From positions 1,054,001 to 1,118,000 of the forward strand of contig NZ_CP039393.1 of NCBI RefSeq assembly GCF_004803695.1: 64,000 bases of DNA. The letters are read 5' to 3'. Position numbers and translations under genes: made by a program. This document shows, piece after piece, positions 33,901 to 41,413 of this stretch (position 1 is its first letter; each line of letters begins with the position of its first letter). This stretch comes from Muribaculum gordoncarteri (GTDB lineage Bacteria; Bacteroidota; Bacteroidia; Bacteroidales; Muribaculaceae). The notes under the pieces were generated by a model. The model did no database searches and was not told the origin of the DNA. It saw only the letters and a program-made list of their open reading frames with translations.

Positions 33901-35366
33901 TCAAGAAGCATATTGATAAAATCCTCATCTTCAAACAGTGGTGATGCACACTTTAATATGGGAACGAGGAATTCGGTTCCGAGATAGATGTCCATCGAGT
34001 TGTCTTCGGCATTCTGCGACACCTGAACGGGTACACCGTCGGTAAGCAGAGGCATGGCTATCCCCATGAGCTGAGCAATCATTTCGCCCATGTCGACTGC
34101 GCGTGAGCGGTTTTCGGGAGCATTGGCCATCGAGTGGTATATGATTGCAGCCGGGTTGAGGAACACCTGTATCGAGTTGTCGTCGTTTACGATGTACTGT
34201 GCAATGTTCAACGGTGATGTCGTAGGCTCGGTAGCTCCGTTTTCGATATCGACATATACAGCTGAGATGTTGCCGTCGATGCCGAATGTAATGCTCTTAA
34301 GGGCAGTGGGCAGCATGTCGGTAACGCTTACCGATACGGGATTGCCTTCTTCATCGACTTGGTCGGTGGGGATTGTCGGCATTCTCAATGCTATACTAAC
34401 AATTAAGCTTACGGGTATGCCGTAGCCGGGGAAAAGTTCTACTTCCGTATCAGATTCCCAAACGAAGTGCAACGGATCGAGAGTAAAGTCTTCGTTGGCA
34501 TAGGGAACGTTCAGCGTCAATCCTGCAAGAGCAGCGTTCTTTAGCTTGACATCGCTTATGGCGAGCTTGAGGGTGCTTTCGGTTATCTTGCCTGAATAGC
34601 TGAATGTGCAGTGCTCGGTTTCCGACTTTCCGCTGAAGGTGTTGTCGGCCGATATCTTTATCGGAAGGGTGAAGGTGACATTGCCGGGGAATACACCTGT
34701 TGTGGGAAGTCCTACTTCGGTCGAAGCGTCGGCTGCAGGTACTATGCCCTCTATGATAGCGCTTATGTCGAGCGGTGCGCCCTGCATTGTGAGTGTTGCC
34801 TCTTCGAGGTTTTCAAGATTGGGGGTGAATGTGATCACTTTGCCGAGCATGGGAGCGTCATTGTACATGAGCTGTAGTCCTGATTTATCGGTGTAGGTCT
34901 TGGCCTCGATGATGGGAGCGCCCTTCATAGTCACCTGGTCGATGGCTATTGTGAGTCCTGCATCGCTTACTGAACCGTTGTAGCGGTAAGTGCAGAACGG
35001 AGTTTCGCCGTTTCCGCTGAATAGAGCTTCGTTGGCATTGGGAATCAATGTCACGGGGATTACAAGCTCATTGGCGCCGGGCACGATGTTGCCGGGTGAC
35101 AAAAGCGGAGCGCTTGAAATGTTTTCGCTTCTTTTGCTGCCGAGTGACGACAGGGTTAGAGTTGCCTTTTGCGGATCGGTTGCATCGGGAGTGTACAATA
35201 CAGTTATGTCGGTGCGATCTGTGCCTCCGTATGTGTACTTAAGACCGTTGCTTGCGGTGTACATTTCAACTTTTGTAGGCGCAACGTATGGATCGTCGTC
35301 ACTACAAGCGGTAAAAATGCAAGTTGAGCATAATACGGCAATCAAATAAAAAAACTGTTTCTTCAT
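33771..35366 (-). CDS. Surface lipoprotein with tandem repeats (DUF4925-like)
   Basis: A 531-residue lipoprotein (signal with CSTCIFTACSDDD; the likely acceptor is Cys 21). Two repeats of about 120 residues follow: each ends with a similar block, FSGNGETPFCTYRYNGSVSD and FSGKSETEHCTFSYSGKITE, then a short hydrophobic strand (TIAIDQVTMKGAP; KLAISDVKLKNAA). The C-terminal 230 residues form a different domain ending GIHFLKAE. It resembles the DUF4925 group of Bacteroides; no function is known to me. It is probably on the cell surface. Its last 43 codons lie in the right copy of the IS repeat, so the gene survived the insertion intact. Confidence 0.75.
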   Translation of the reverse strand: MKKQFFYLIAVLCSTCIFTACSDDDPYVAPTKVEMYTASNGLKYTYGGTDRTDITVLYTPDATDPQKATLTLSSLGSKRSENISSAPLLSPGNIVPGANELVIPVTLIPNANEALFSGNGETPFCTYRYNGSVSDAGLTIAIDQVTMKGAPIIEAKTYTDKSGLQLMYNDAPMLGKVITFTPNLENLEEATLTMQGAPLDISAIIEGIVPAADASTEVGLPTTGVFPGNVTFTLPIKISADNTFSGKSETEHCTFSYSGKITESTLKLAISDVKLKNAALAGLTLNVPYANEDFTLDPLHFVWESDTEVELFPGYGIPVSLIVSIALRMPTIPTDQVDEEGNPVSVSVTDMLPTALKSITFGIDGNISAVYVDIENGATEPTTSPLNIAQYIVNDDNSIQVFLNPAAIIYHSMANAPENRSRAVDMGEMIAQLMGIAMPLLTDGVPVQVSQNAEDNSMDIYLGTEFLVPILKCASPLFEDEDFINMLLEEMAKDPTFGSMAPMMGGALRTMPQIIDNTTKIELGIHFLKAE

Positions 35367-35441
35367 AACTTTTTCCTGTATTATTGGTTATTTTCATCTC
35401 CATTCCCGGGAGATTGCGGTTTAGGTTTATACAAATTGTCG

Positions 35442-35449
35442 CAAAGATA
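35442..35449 (-). promoter_or_regulatory. -7 box of the DUF4925-like gene
   Basis: The minus strand reads TATCTTTG, an exact -7 match, 75 bases before the ATG at 35366. A TTTG lies only 14 bases upstream of it, too close for a standard -33. Confidence 0.4.
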
Positions 35450-35504
35450 GTGCAAAAATTTGGCAAATTATAACGAAAATATAATAAAAATTGATATTTA
35501 TTTC

Positions 35505-35512
35505 TATCTTTG
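35505..35512 (+). promoter_or_regulatory. -7 box of the esterase gene
   Basis: TATCTTTG, an exact -7 match, 34 bases before the ATG at 35547; no -33 box at the usual spacing in this AT-rich stretch. It diverges from the -7 box at 35442-35449. Confidence 0.4.
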
Positions 35513-35546
35513 TGGGAATATTATCATGCATTAAAAATAGTTTGCA

Positions 35547-36458
35547 ATGAAAAAACAACTCGCAACATTGTTGTTGCTCATCGGAGCAATGACAATTCAG
35601 GCTCAACAGTCGGCCGAATCACAATGGCTTGACATTGATTACGTAGGTGACAACATCGAAGGCCACAAGCTTGACATCTATCTTCCGTCGGTGAAGAAGG
35701 ATTCTTATCCTGCAGTGGTGTTGATATACGGTAGCGCATGGTTTGCCAACAATGCCAAGAAAATGGCTTTTGACTCCATGGGCAAGCAATTACTTGATGC
35801 CGGATTTGCCGTTGTGTCAATAAACCATCGTGCAAGTGTTGAAGCAAAGTATCCTGCTCAGATTCAGGATGTAAAGGCCGCTGTGCGTTATGTAAGAGCC
35901 AATGCCGACAAATATAAGATTGATCCTTCATTTATCGGAATAACCGGATTTTCATCGGGAGGACATCTCTCATCGCTTGCCGGAACCACCAATGGCGTGA
36001 AAACAATGACCTCAGGCGATGTCACAGTCGATATCGAGGGCAATCTCGGTGACTACACATCGGCAAGCAGCGATGTAAATGCCGTGGTTGACTGGTTTGG
36101 CCCTATCGACATGTCACGCATGGAAAACTGCAATACAACCAAGGGTGCCGATTCTCCCGAGGCTATGTTGATTGGCGGTGCGCCTGCCGATAACCTTGAC
36201 ATGATCAAGTTGCTGAACCCCATGACCTACATCGACGCCAACGATCCTAAATTCATTGTGATTCATGGCGATGCCGACCCCGTAGTGCCTTATTGCCAGA
36301 GCGAATACTTTGCCGAAGCATTGAAGAAAAACGGCAACCTTGTCGAGTTCATCACTGTACCCGAAGGCCAGCACGGCCCCGTGACATTCAATGAGGGAAC
36401 ATTTAAGAAGATGACTGATTTCTTCGTTGAGCAGGCTCGCAAAGTCACCGGAAAGTAA
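35547..36458 (+). CDS. Secreted alpha/beta-hydrolase (esterase/acetyl-xylan-esterase-like)
   Basis: A 303-residue exported enzyme with a signal peptide (about residues 1-19, ending TIQAQ). The alpha/beta-hydrolase core shows KLDIYLP, VVLIYGSAWFANN as the oxyanion region, GFSSGGHLSS with nucleophile Ser136, GDADPVVPYCQSE with the acid Asp, and EGQHGPVTF with the catalytic His. It is close to the BD-FAE/carboxylesterase group often working on plant or mucin esters. It is followed by PCMD and barrel-protein genes on the same strand, the first of which has its own promoter. The ester substrate is not known. Confidence 0.87.
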   Translation: MKKQLATLLLLIGAMTIQAQQSAESQWLDIDYVGDNIEGHKLDIYLPSVKKDSYPAVVLIYGSAWFANNAKKMAFDSMGKQLLDAGFAVVSINHRASVEAKYPAQIQDVKAAVRYVRANADKYKIDPSFIGITGFSSGGHLSSLAGTTNGVKTMTSGDVTVDIEGNLGDYTSASSDVNAVVDWFGPIDMSRMENCNTTKGADSPEAMLIGGAPADNLDMIKLLNPMTYIDANDPKFIVIHGDADPVVPYCQSEYFAEALKKNGNLVEFITVPEGQHGPVTFNEGTFKKMTDFFVEQARKVTGK

Positions 36459-36477
36459 CGCGGCGCGATTCACGATA

Positions 36478-36507
36478 TTGCACATTGACGAAAATGAGTT
36501 AACTTTG
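36478..36507 (+). promoter_or_regulatory. Promoter of the PCMD-barrel gene pair
   Basis: TTG at 36478-36480, then 19 bases, then TAACTTTG at 36500-36507, an exact -7 match, 34 bases before the ATG at 36542. Confidence 0.6.
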
Positions 36508-36541
36508 TAGCCGTATTTAAGGACTTATTAATATATAAAGA

Positions 36542-37669
36542 ATGAAGAAGTGCAAATGGGCACTGTGTGTTGCTCTTGGAATTATTGCCATGTCGTGCAT
36601 AAGGGAAGAGCCGCTCAATGCCGAAGCCGATATAGAATCGGTGACTCTTTCGGGTGATGTGCTTAATCGAGCTCCCATAATAGAAAACGACAAGGTGATG
36701 CTTGTCGTTAAGTTCGGAACCAATGTCACTGAACTTGCTCCCGAGTTCAAGCTGACTCCCGGTGCTACCATTCAGCCGCCGAGCGGAACGGTGCGTGACT
36801 TTTCATCGCCTCAGAAGTATGTAGTGACATCGCAGGACGGGGAGTGGAGCAAGCTCTACACCGTAACCGTGACTTATGCCGATTTCAACAACTACCGTTA
36901 CGACTTCGAGCATGTCAAGATAGGCACGGTAAATCGAAGCAACTACGACATCTTCTATGAGCTTGACCCGGCAGGAAAGGAAACTCTCGTGTGGGCGAGC
37001 GGTAACCCCGGATTCGCTATGACGGGTTCTGACCGTAAACCCGACGAATTCCCCACCTATCAGGTCGACAACGGCAAGACGGGCAAGGCTCTTGCTCTTA
37101 CCACGCGTCGCACCGGAGGTTTTGGAAGCCTTATGAACAAGCCTATCGCAGCCGGTAATCTATTCCTCGGCACGTTTGATTTTAGCAGTGCTTTGACCAA
37201 TGCGCTCAAGGCTACTAAATTCGGCACACCGTTCAATCGCATACCGGTGTATCTGAAAGGATACTACAAGTACACCCCCGGCCCCGTGTTCTATGTGCTC
37301 GACAAGGATGCCCCCGACAAGATGCGTCCTGTTGAAGGCAAGGTCGACAAGTTCAATATCTATGCGGTGTTCTTCGAGCCTACTGCCGACATGCTTTATC
37401 TTGACGGCGAGAATGTGCTTTCGGAGGATAATCCCAACATCATAGCAGTCGCCGAGATAGCCGATGCCGACCGCGTGAAGAAGACGGAGTGGACCGAGTT
37501 CAATCTGCCGTTTGTTCTGCGCCCCGGAAAGGAGATCGACGCCGACAAGCTGGCCGACGGACGCTACAGCATAACTATAGTGTTTGCATCAAGTATCGAT
37601 GGTGACCTCTTTGAAGGTGCGCCTGAAAGTACTCTGTTGATTGACGAGGTTGAACTTGGTTGTCAATAA
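36542..37669 (+). CDS. PCMD-domain lipoprotein (putative carbohydrate-binding)
   Basis: A 375-residue lipoprotein (signal with IIAMSCIREE, acceptor Cys 19). An N-terminal domain (about 25-115) has the Ig-like layout seen in these proteins (VMLVVKFGTNVTELAPEFKL, then SPQKYVVTSQDGEWSKLYTV). The rest is the jelly-roll PCMD domain: ARTRR-like TGKALALTTRRTGGFG, AAGNLFLGTFDFS, VYLKGYYKYTPG and the C-terminal FEGAPESTLLIDEVEL. The family is typical of Bacteroidota and thought to bind glycans. An outer-membrane barrel gene follows by 22 bases, suggesting they work together. Confidence 0.8.
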   Translation: MKKCKWALCVALGIIAMSCIREEPLNAEADIESVTLSGDVLNRAPIIENDKVMLVVKFGTNVTELAPEFKLTPGATIQPPSGTVRDFSSPQKYVVTSQDGEWSKLYTVTVTYADFNNYRYDFEHVKIGTVNRSNYDIFYELDPAGKETLVWASGNPGFAMTGSDRKPDEFPTYQVDNGKTGKALALTTRRTGGFGSLMNKPIAAGNLFLGTFDFSSALTNALKATKFGTPFNRIPVYLKGYYKYTPGPVFYVLDKDAPDKMRPVEGKVDKFNIYAVFFEPTADMLYLDGENVLSEDNPNIIAVAEIADADRVKKTEWTEFNLPFVLRPGKEIDADKLADGRYSITIVFASSIDGDLFEGAPESTLLIDEVELGCQ

Positions 37670-37691
37670 ACGTGATAAAATTGAATGAATT

Positions 37692-38471
37692 ATGAAAAGT
37701 AACCGATACATTATAATTATATTGGCGTTGTTGGCAACTGTGACTGTAAAGGCACAGGACGACATGACTTCGGGCCTTCGTTGGTCGATGCTGCACAATC
37801 TGGAATATGAAATAAATGCCGGAATAAACATCGGTGGTACGGCTCCAATTCCTCTTCCCGGTGAGATACGCAAGATTGATTCCTACGACCCTAATCTGAA
37901 CCTGCATATAGGTGCTTCGGCTACAAAATGGCTGAGCAACGACAAGCGATGGGGCGTTATGGTGGGATTGCGTTTTGAATCCAAGGGAATGAAGACTAAG
38001 GCCACCGTGAAGAACTACGGAATGGAGATAATTCAGGACGGAAGCCGTGTGAAGGGTAACTGGACCGGTAAGGTGCAGACAAAATATCACGGTAACTTCG
38101 TCACCCTGCCCATCTCGGCTGTTTATAAGATCAGTCAGCGTGTGAGGGTGAATTTCGGCCCATATATCGGCATAGGCATGAACGGTGAGTTTTCGGGCTA
38201 TGTCTACGACGGTTATCTGCGCGAAGGCGATCCCACGGGCAATAAAGTAACATTTGAGGGCGATTCGCAGGCTCCCTACGATTTTTCCGACGAATTGCGT
38301 ACATTCCAGTGGGGATTGCAGGCTGGCATCTCATGGCGTGCGTTCAAGCACCTTTCGGTTCAAGGCAATCTGAGCTGGGGATTCAACGACATTTTCAAGA
38401 AGTCGTTCAATACCGTAACATTTGATCTCTACCCCATATATCTTAATGTGGGATTCGGATATGCATTCTGA
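37692..38471 (+). CDS. Outer-membrane beta-barrel protein
   Basis: A 259-residue protein with a signal peptide (about residues 1-19, VTVKAQ) and regularly spaced amphipathic strands ending in aromatic residues, with the C-terminal NVGFGYAF typical of outer-membrane barrels. Strand-like segments such as WGVMVGLRFESKGMK and VRVNFGPYIGIGMNGEFSG fit the porin-like PorT/OMP_b-brl group. It probably forms an 8-12 strand barrel; the ligand is unknown. It follows the PCMD gene closely and ends before a bidirectional hairpin. Confidence 0.82.
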   Translation: MKSNRYIIIILALLATVTVKAQDDMTSGLRWSMLHNLEYEINAGINIGGTAPIPLPGEIRKIDSYDPNLNLHIGASATKWLSNDKRWGVMVGLRFESKGMKTKATVKNYGMEIIQDGSRVKGNWTGKVQTKYHGNFVTLPISAVYKISQRVRVNFGPYIGIGMNGEFSGYVYDGYLREGDPTGNKVTFEGDSQAPYDFSDELRTFQWGLQAGISWRAFKHLSVQGNLSWGFNDIFKKSFNTVTFDLYPIYLNVGFGYAF

Positions 38472-38496
38472 TGCAGAATGTGCGTAAATAATTGGT

Positions 38497-38522
38497 GAAG
38501 GGCGATGTTACAATCGCCCTTC
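38497..38522. terminator. Bidirectional hairpin between the barrel gene and radC
   Basis: GAAGGGCGAT at 38497-38506 pairs with ATCGCCCTTC at 38513-38522 around a six-base loop. It lies 26 bases after the barrel gene and covers the radC stop codon, so it can serve both convergent transcripts. Confidence 0.6.
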
Positions 38523-39227
38523 GTCGTTATATGAATAATAGGATTCGTGCGTTACGATTATGTGGTCGAGCACCTGAAGGTCGAGCAGCTTGCCTCCCTC
38601 CTTTATCTTGGCGGTGAGCCGGTCGTCCTCGACGCTCGGCTTTAATGTTCCCGACGGATGGTTGTGTGCGAGTACTATTGAAGCTGCTACATCGCCACAT
38701 TCCACCACTTTTTTAAACAGCAGTTTTGAGTCGACCACGGTTCCGGCCGTTCCTCCCTGGCTCAGTCGGAACATATCGAGCACGTGATTGCTGCGGGTGA
38801 GCACAATCACCCAGAACTCTTCATGATTGAGTAACTCAAGCTTGTTGCGGATGAGTGAGTACACACTTTTGCTGCCCGTGATGCGCGGGCGTTCGGTCGG
38901 AGATTCGTCACGGCACCTCATGCCAAGCTCTATGGCTGCGACGAGCGCAATAGCTTTTGCAGGGCCTATGCCGGGATTTTCCTTTACGAGCTCCTTTATC
39001 GACTTGCGGGCAAGCGTGCTGAGGCGGCCGTCGTTGCGCGCGAGCAGCTCCTGGCTCATGGTGAGTACCGATTTGCCTTTGATGCCGTTGCCGAATATTA
39101 TTGCTATCAGTTCGGCCTTGCTCAATGTCTTGATGCCGTTGCGCATTGCCTTTTCACGCGGACGGTCGTCGGCTGCGAGGTCTTGTATAAGCACGTAGTC
39201 ACGTGCTTGAGGAGAGTCGGGTTGCAT
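38508..39227 (-). CDS. radC: RadC family JAB/MPN-domain protein
   Basis: A 239-residue protein. The N-terminal part has a helix-hairpin-helix (about 70-95, PGIGPAKAIALVAAIELG). The C-terminal MPN+/JAMM domain holds the zinc motif HNHPSGTLKPSVEDD with upstream Glu in the EFWVIVLTRSN strand. The family was once linked to DNA repair; its true role is unsettled. It lies 24 bases after the GT2 gene and is last in the uvrD-led unit. Confidence 0.95.
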   Translation of the reverse strand: MQPDSPQARDYVLIQDLAADDRPREKAMRNGIKTLSKAELIAIIFGNGIKGKSVLTMSQELLARNDGRLSTLARKSIKELVKENPGIGPAKAIALVAAIELGMRCRDESPTERPRITGSKSVYSLIRNKLELLNHEEFWVIVLTRSNHVLDMFRLSQGGTAGTVVDSKLLFKKVVECGDVAASIVLAHNHPSGTLKPSVEDDRLTAKIKEGGKLLDLQVLDHIIVTHESYYSYNDEGRL

Positions 39228-39251
39228 GTTATGGTATTTTGTAATTTACGA

Positions 39252-40250
39252 TTACTTGCCTTTGCGCATCATCACCTCTTCTTCGATGTTGCGTCCCTTG
39301 CCGAGGATGATTTTGTTGAAGTAGGCTTTAAGGAATCCCGTTCCATAGCCGCCGAGCTGTATTATGCTGGCCGGCACTGCGAGTGTCGCTATCTTGATGC
39401 TGCGTGTCGAGGCGAGGGCCATGATCCATATCGCAAGCAGGTAGACTGCAAGCGGCAGCAGGAACCACGGACTCACGAATATCGCAAGCAGAACCAGTGC
39501 CACGGTTCCGAGTACGGCCACGGCAGGCAGCCAGTGCACGAGTTTCAGCGAACCGGGATAGAGCAAGTGTAGGGTGATGCGTGACATTCCGAATACGTGA
39601 ACCTGTCGGAAGAACTTCTTGAAGTCGACACGGCGTTTATGGTAGACGAATGTGTCGCGTATAAGCCCTATGTTGAAGCCTGCGTTACGTATGCGGGTGC
39701 TCATGTCGATGTCCTCCGAGAACATTTCGCGGAACCCGCCCACCTTTTCATAGACATGGCGTGAGAATCCCATGTTGAATGTGCGGGGCGTGAACTTTTC
39801 AAGCTGCACTTTGCCGCCGCGTATGCCTCCGGTGGTCAGGAACGATGTCATGGAGTAGTTTATGGCCTTCTGGGTGTCGGAGAACGATTCATGTGCGGCA
39901 TCGGGTCCGCCGAAGCAGTCGTAGGGCTTCTCGGCAAGAGCCTTGCGTAGCCTCTCGAAGTAGAAGGGAGGTATTACGCAGTCGGAGTCGAAGAAGATGA
40001 AGTATCGTCCCGAGGCGCGCTCCATTCCGTAGTTGCGTGCTATAGAGCGTCCTTCGTTCTCCTTGTAGAAATACTTTACATCGACCTGCTTCTTGTATTT
40101 TTCAACCGTAGCGTCACATGGGTCGGTTGAGCCGTCCTCGACAATCACGGTTTCAAAGTCCTTGTCGGTTTGACATGACAGGCTTTGAAGCAGGTCATCC
40201 ACTTCATCTATTCGGTTATATACCGGTATTATGACTGAATATTCGGGCAT
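39252..40250 (-). CDS. GT2 family glycosyltransferase
   Basis: A 332-residue GT-A glycosyltransferase. Seen: YSVIIPVYNRIDEVDDLLQS, VIVEDGSTDPCDAT, ENEGRSIARNYGM, and FIFFDSDCVIPPFYFERL with the DxD metal motif, then FSEDIDMSTRIRNAGFN. Two C-terminal hydrophobic helices (about 235-285) suggest membrane attachment. It probably adds sugars to a surface glycan. It follows nspC by 11 bases; the other genes of the unit are unrelated to glycans. Confidence 0.92.
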   Translation of the reverse strand: MPEYSVIIPVYNRIDEVDDLLQSLSCQTDKDFETVIVEDGSTDPCDATVEKYKKQVDVKYFYKENEGRSIARNYGMERASGRYFIFFDSDCVIPPFYFERLRKALAEKPYDCFGGPDAAHESFSDTQKAINYSMTSFLTTGGIRGGKVQLEKFTPRTFNMGFSRHVYEKVGGFREMFSEDIDMSTRIRNAGFNIGLIRDTFVYHKRRVDFKKFFRQVHVFGMSRITLHLLYPGSLKLVHWLPAVAVLGTVALVLLAIFVSPWFLLPLAVYLLAIWIMALASTRSIKIATLAVPASIIQLGGYGTGFLKAYFNKIILGKGRNIEEEVMMRKGK

Positions 40251-40261
40251 AACTTGTGGTG

Positions 40262-41413
40262 TTAGCTCATGCGTGATTTATAGTCGGAGTAGTCAAAGCG
40301 ACGCAGATAACGGCAATCGCCTTCTTTGTCACACAACACAATCGACGGGTGCTGGATGCCGTTGAACATTGTTGTCTTTACAGTGGTGTAGTGGTTCATG
40401 TCCTCCAGTGTCAGTCGGTCGCCGGTAACCAACGGCTTTTCAAATGACCAGTCGCCTACATAGTCGCCGCTCAGGCATGAATTGCCGCCGAGGCGGTAGG
40501 TGGGGAGCGACGGGTCGGTTTCGACACTTTCGGTTATTGCCGGCTTATAGGGCATTTCAAGGCAATCGGGCATGTGACATGCAAATGACGCATCAATTAT
40601 GGCTGTCTTTACGCCTTGGTTCTCGACTACATCGACAACCGAGGTTATCAGGTCGCCCGTGCGCCATGTGAATGCGCTTCCGGGCTCCATTATCACGTTC
40701 AGCCACGGATAGCGTGACTTGAAGTCCCGCAACAGCCCTATAAGATGCTGGACATCGTAACCTTCGCGGGTCATCAGGTGTCCGCCTCCCATGTTGATCC
40801 ATTTGACCTGCGGCAGGAATTTTCCAAACTGCTGCTCAAAGGCTTCGAGCACACGTTGCAGGTCGTAGGAACTTGATTCGCACAATGAGTGGAAATGCAG
40901 CCCTTCGATGCCCTCGGGAAGAGTGTCGCCGAGCTGTTCGGCGGTTACGCCGAATCTCGAACCGGGAAGGGCGGGATTGTATATGTCGGTTTCGATTACC
41001 GAGCATAGCGGGTTGACCCTTAATCCGGGTGACACATGTTTGTTGCCGGGAGTCGTGTTATGCTTGTCGAGATCGGCTTTGAACCTATTGAATTGATTCA
41101 CCGAATTGAACGTGATGTGGGAACTTCCGTTCAGGTATTCGTTGATTGTTTCAGGAGTGTAGGCGGGACAATAGGAGTGTACGTTTCCGCCAAGTTCCTC
41201 ATTGCCGAGATGCATTTCATTGAGCGAACTTGCGGTGGAGTCGGTTACATACTCCTTTATTATAGGAAATGTCTTCCACAGTGCATTGGCCTTGAACGCC
41301 ATTATTATGTTTACTCCGGCTTCCTGCTTTACTCGGCTTATAAGCTCGAGGTTGCGGCGAAGCTTCTCCTCGTAGACGATATAAAACGGGGTGGGGATCT
41401 CTTCTATCTTCAT
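40262..41413 (-). CDS. nspC: Carboxynorspermidine decarboxylase
   Basis: PLP-dependent fold-III decarboxylase making (nor)spermidine in the alternative polyamine route. The 383-residue protein has the PLP-lysine segment IIMAFKANALWKT, LRVNPLCSVIETDIYNP, GLHFHSLCESSSYDL, KWINMGGGHL, VIMEPGSAF and the active-site Cys/Asp loop FACHMPDCLEMPYKP, ending with LGGNSCLSGDYVG. Its partner carboxynorspermidine dehydrogenase is not in the window. It overlaps the helicase gene by ATGA and precedes a GT2 gene by 11 bases. Confidence 0.93.
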   Translation of the reverse strand: MKIEEIPTPFYIVYEEKLRRNLELISRVKQEAGVNIIMAFKANALWKTFPIIKEYVTDSTASSLNEMHLGNEELGGNVHSYCPAYTPETINEYLNGSSHITFNSVNQFNRFKADLDKHNTTPGNKHVSPGLRVNPLCSVIETDIYNPALPGSRFGVTAEQLGDTLPEGIEGLHFHSLCESSSYDLQRVLEAFEQQFGKFLPQVKWINMGGGHLMTREGYDVQHLIGLLRDFKSRYPWLNVIMEPGSAFTWRTGDLITSVVDVVENQGVKTAIIDASFACHMPDCLEMPYKPAITESVETDPSLPTYRLGGNSCLSGDYVGDWSFEKPLVTGDRLTLEDMNHYTTVKTTMFNGIQHPSIVLCDKEGDCRYLRRFDYSDYKSRMS

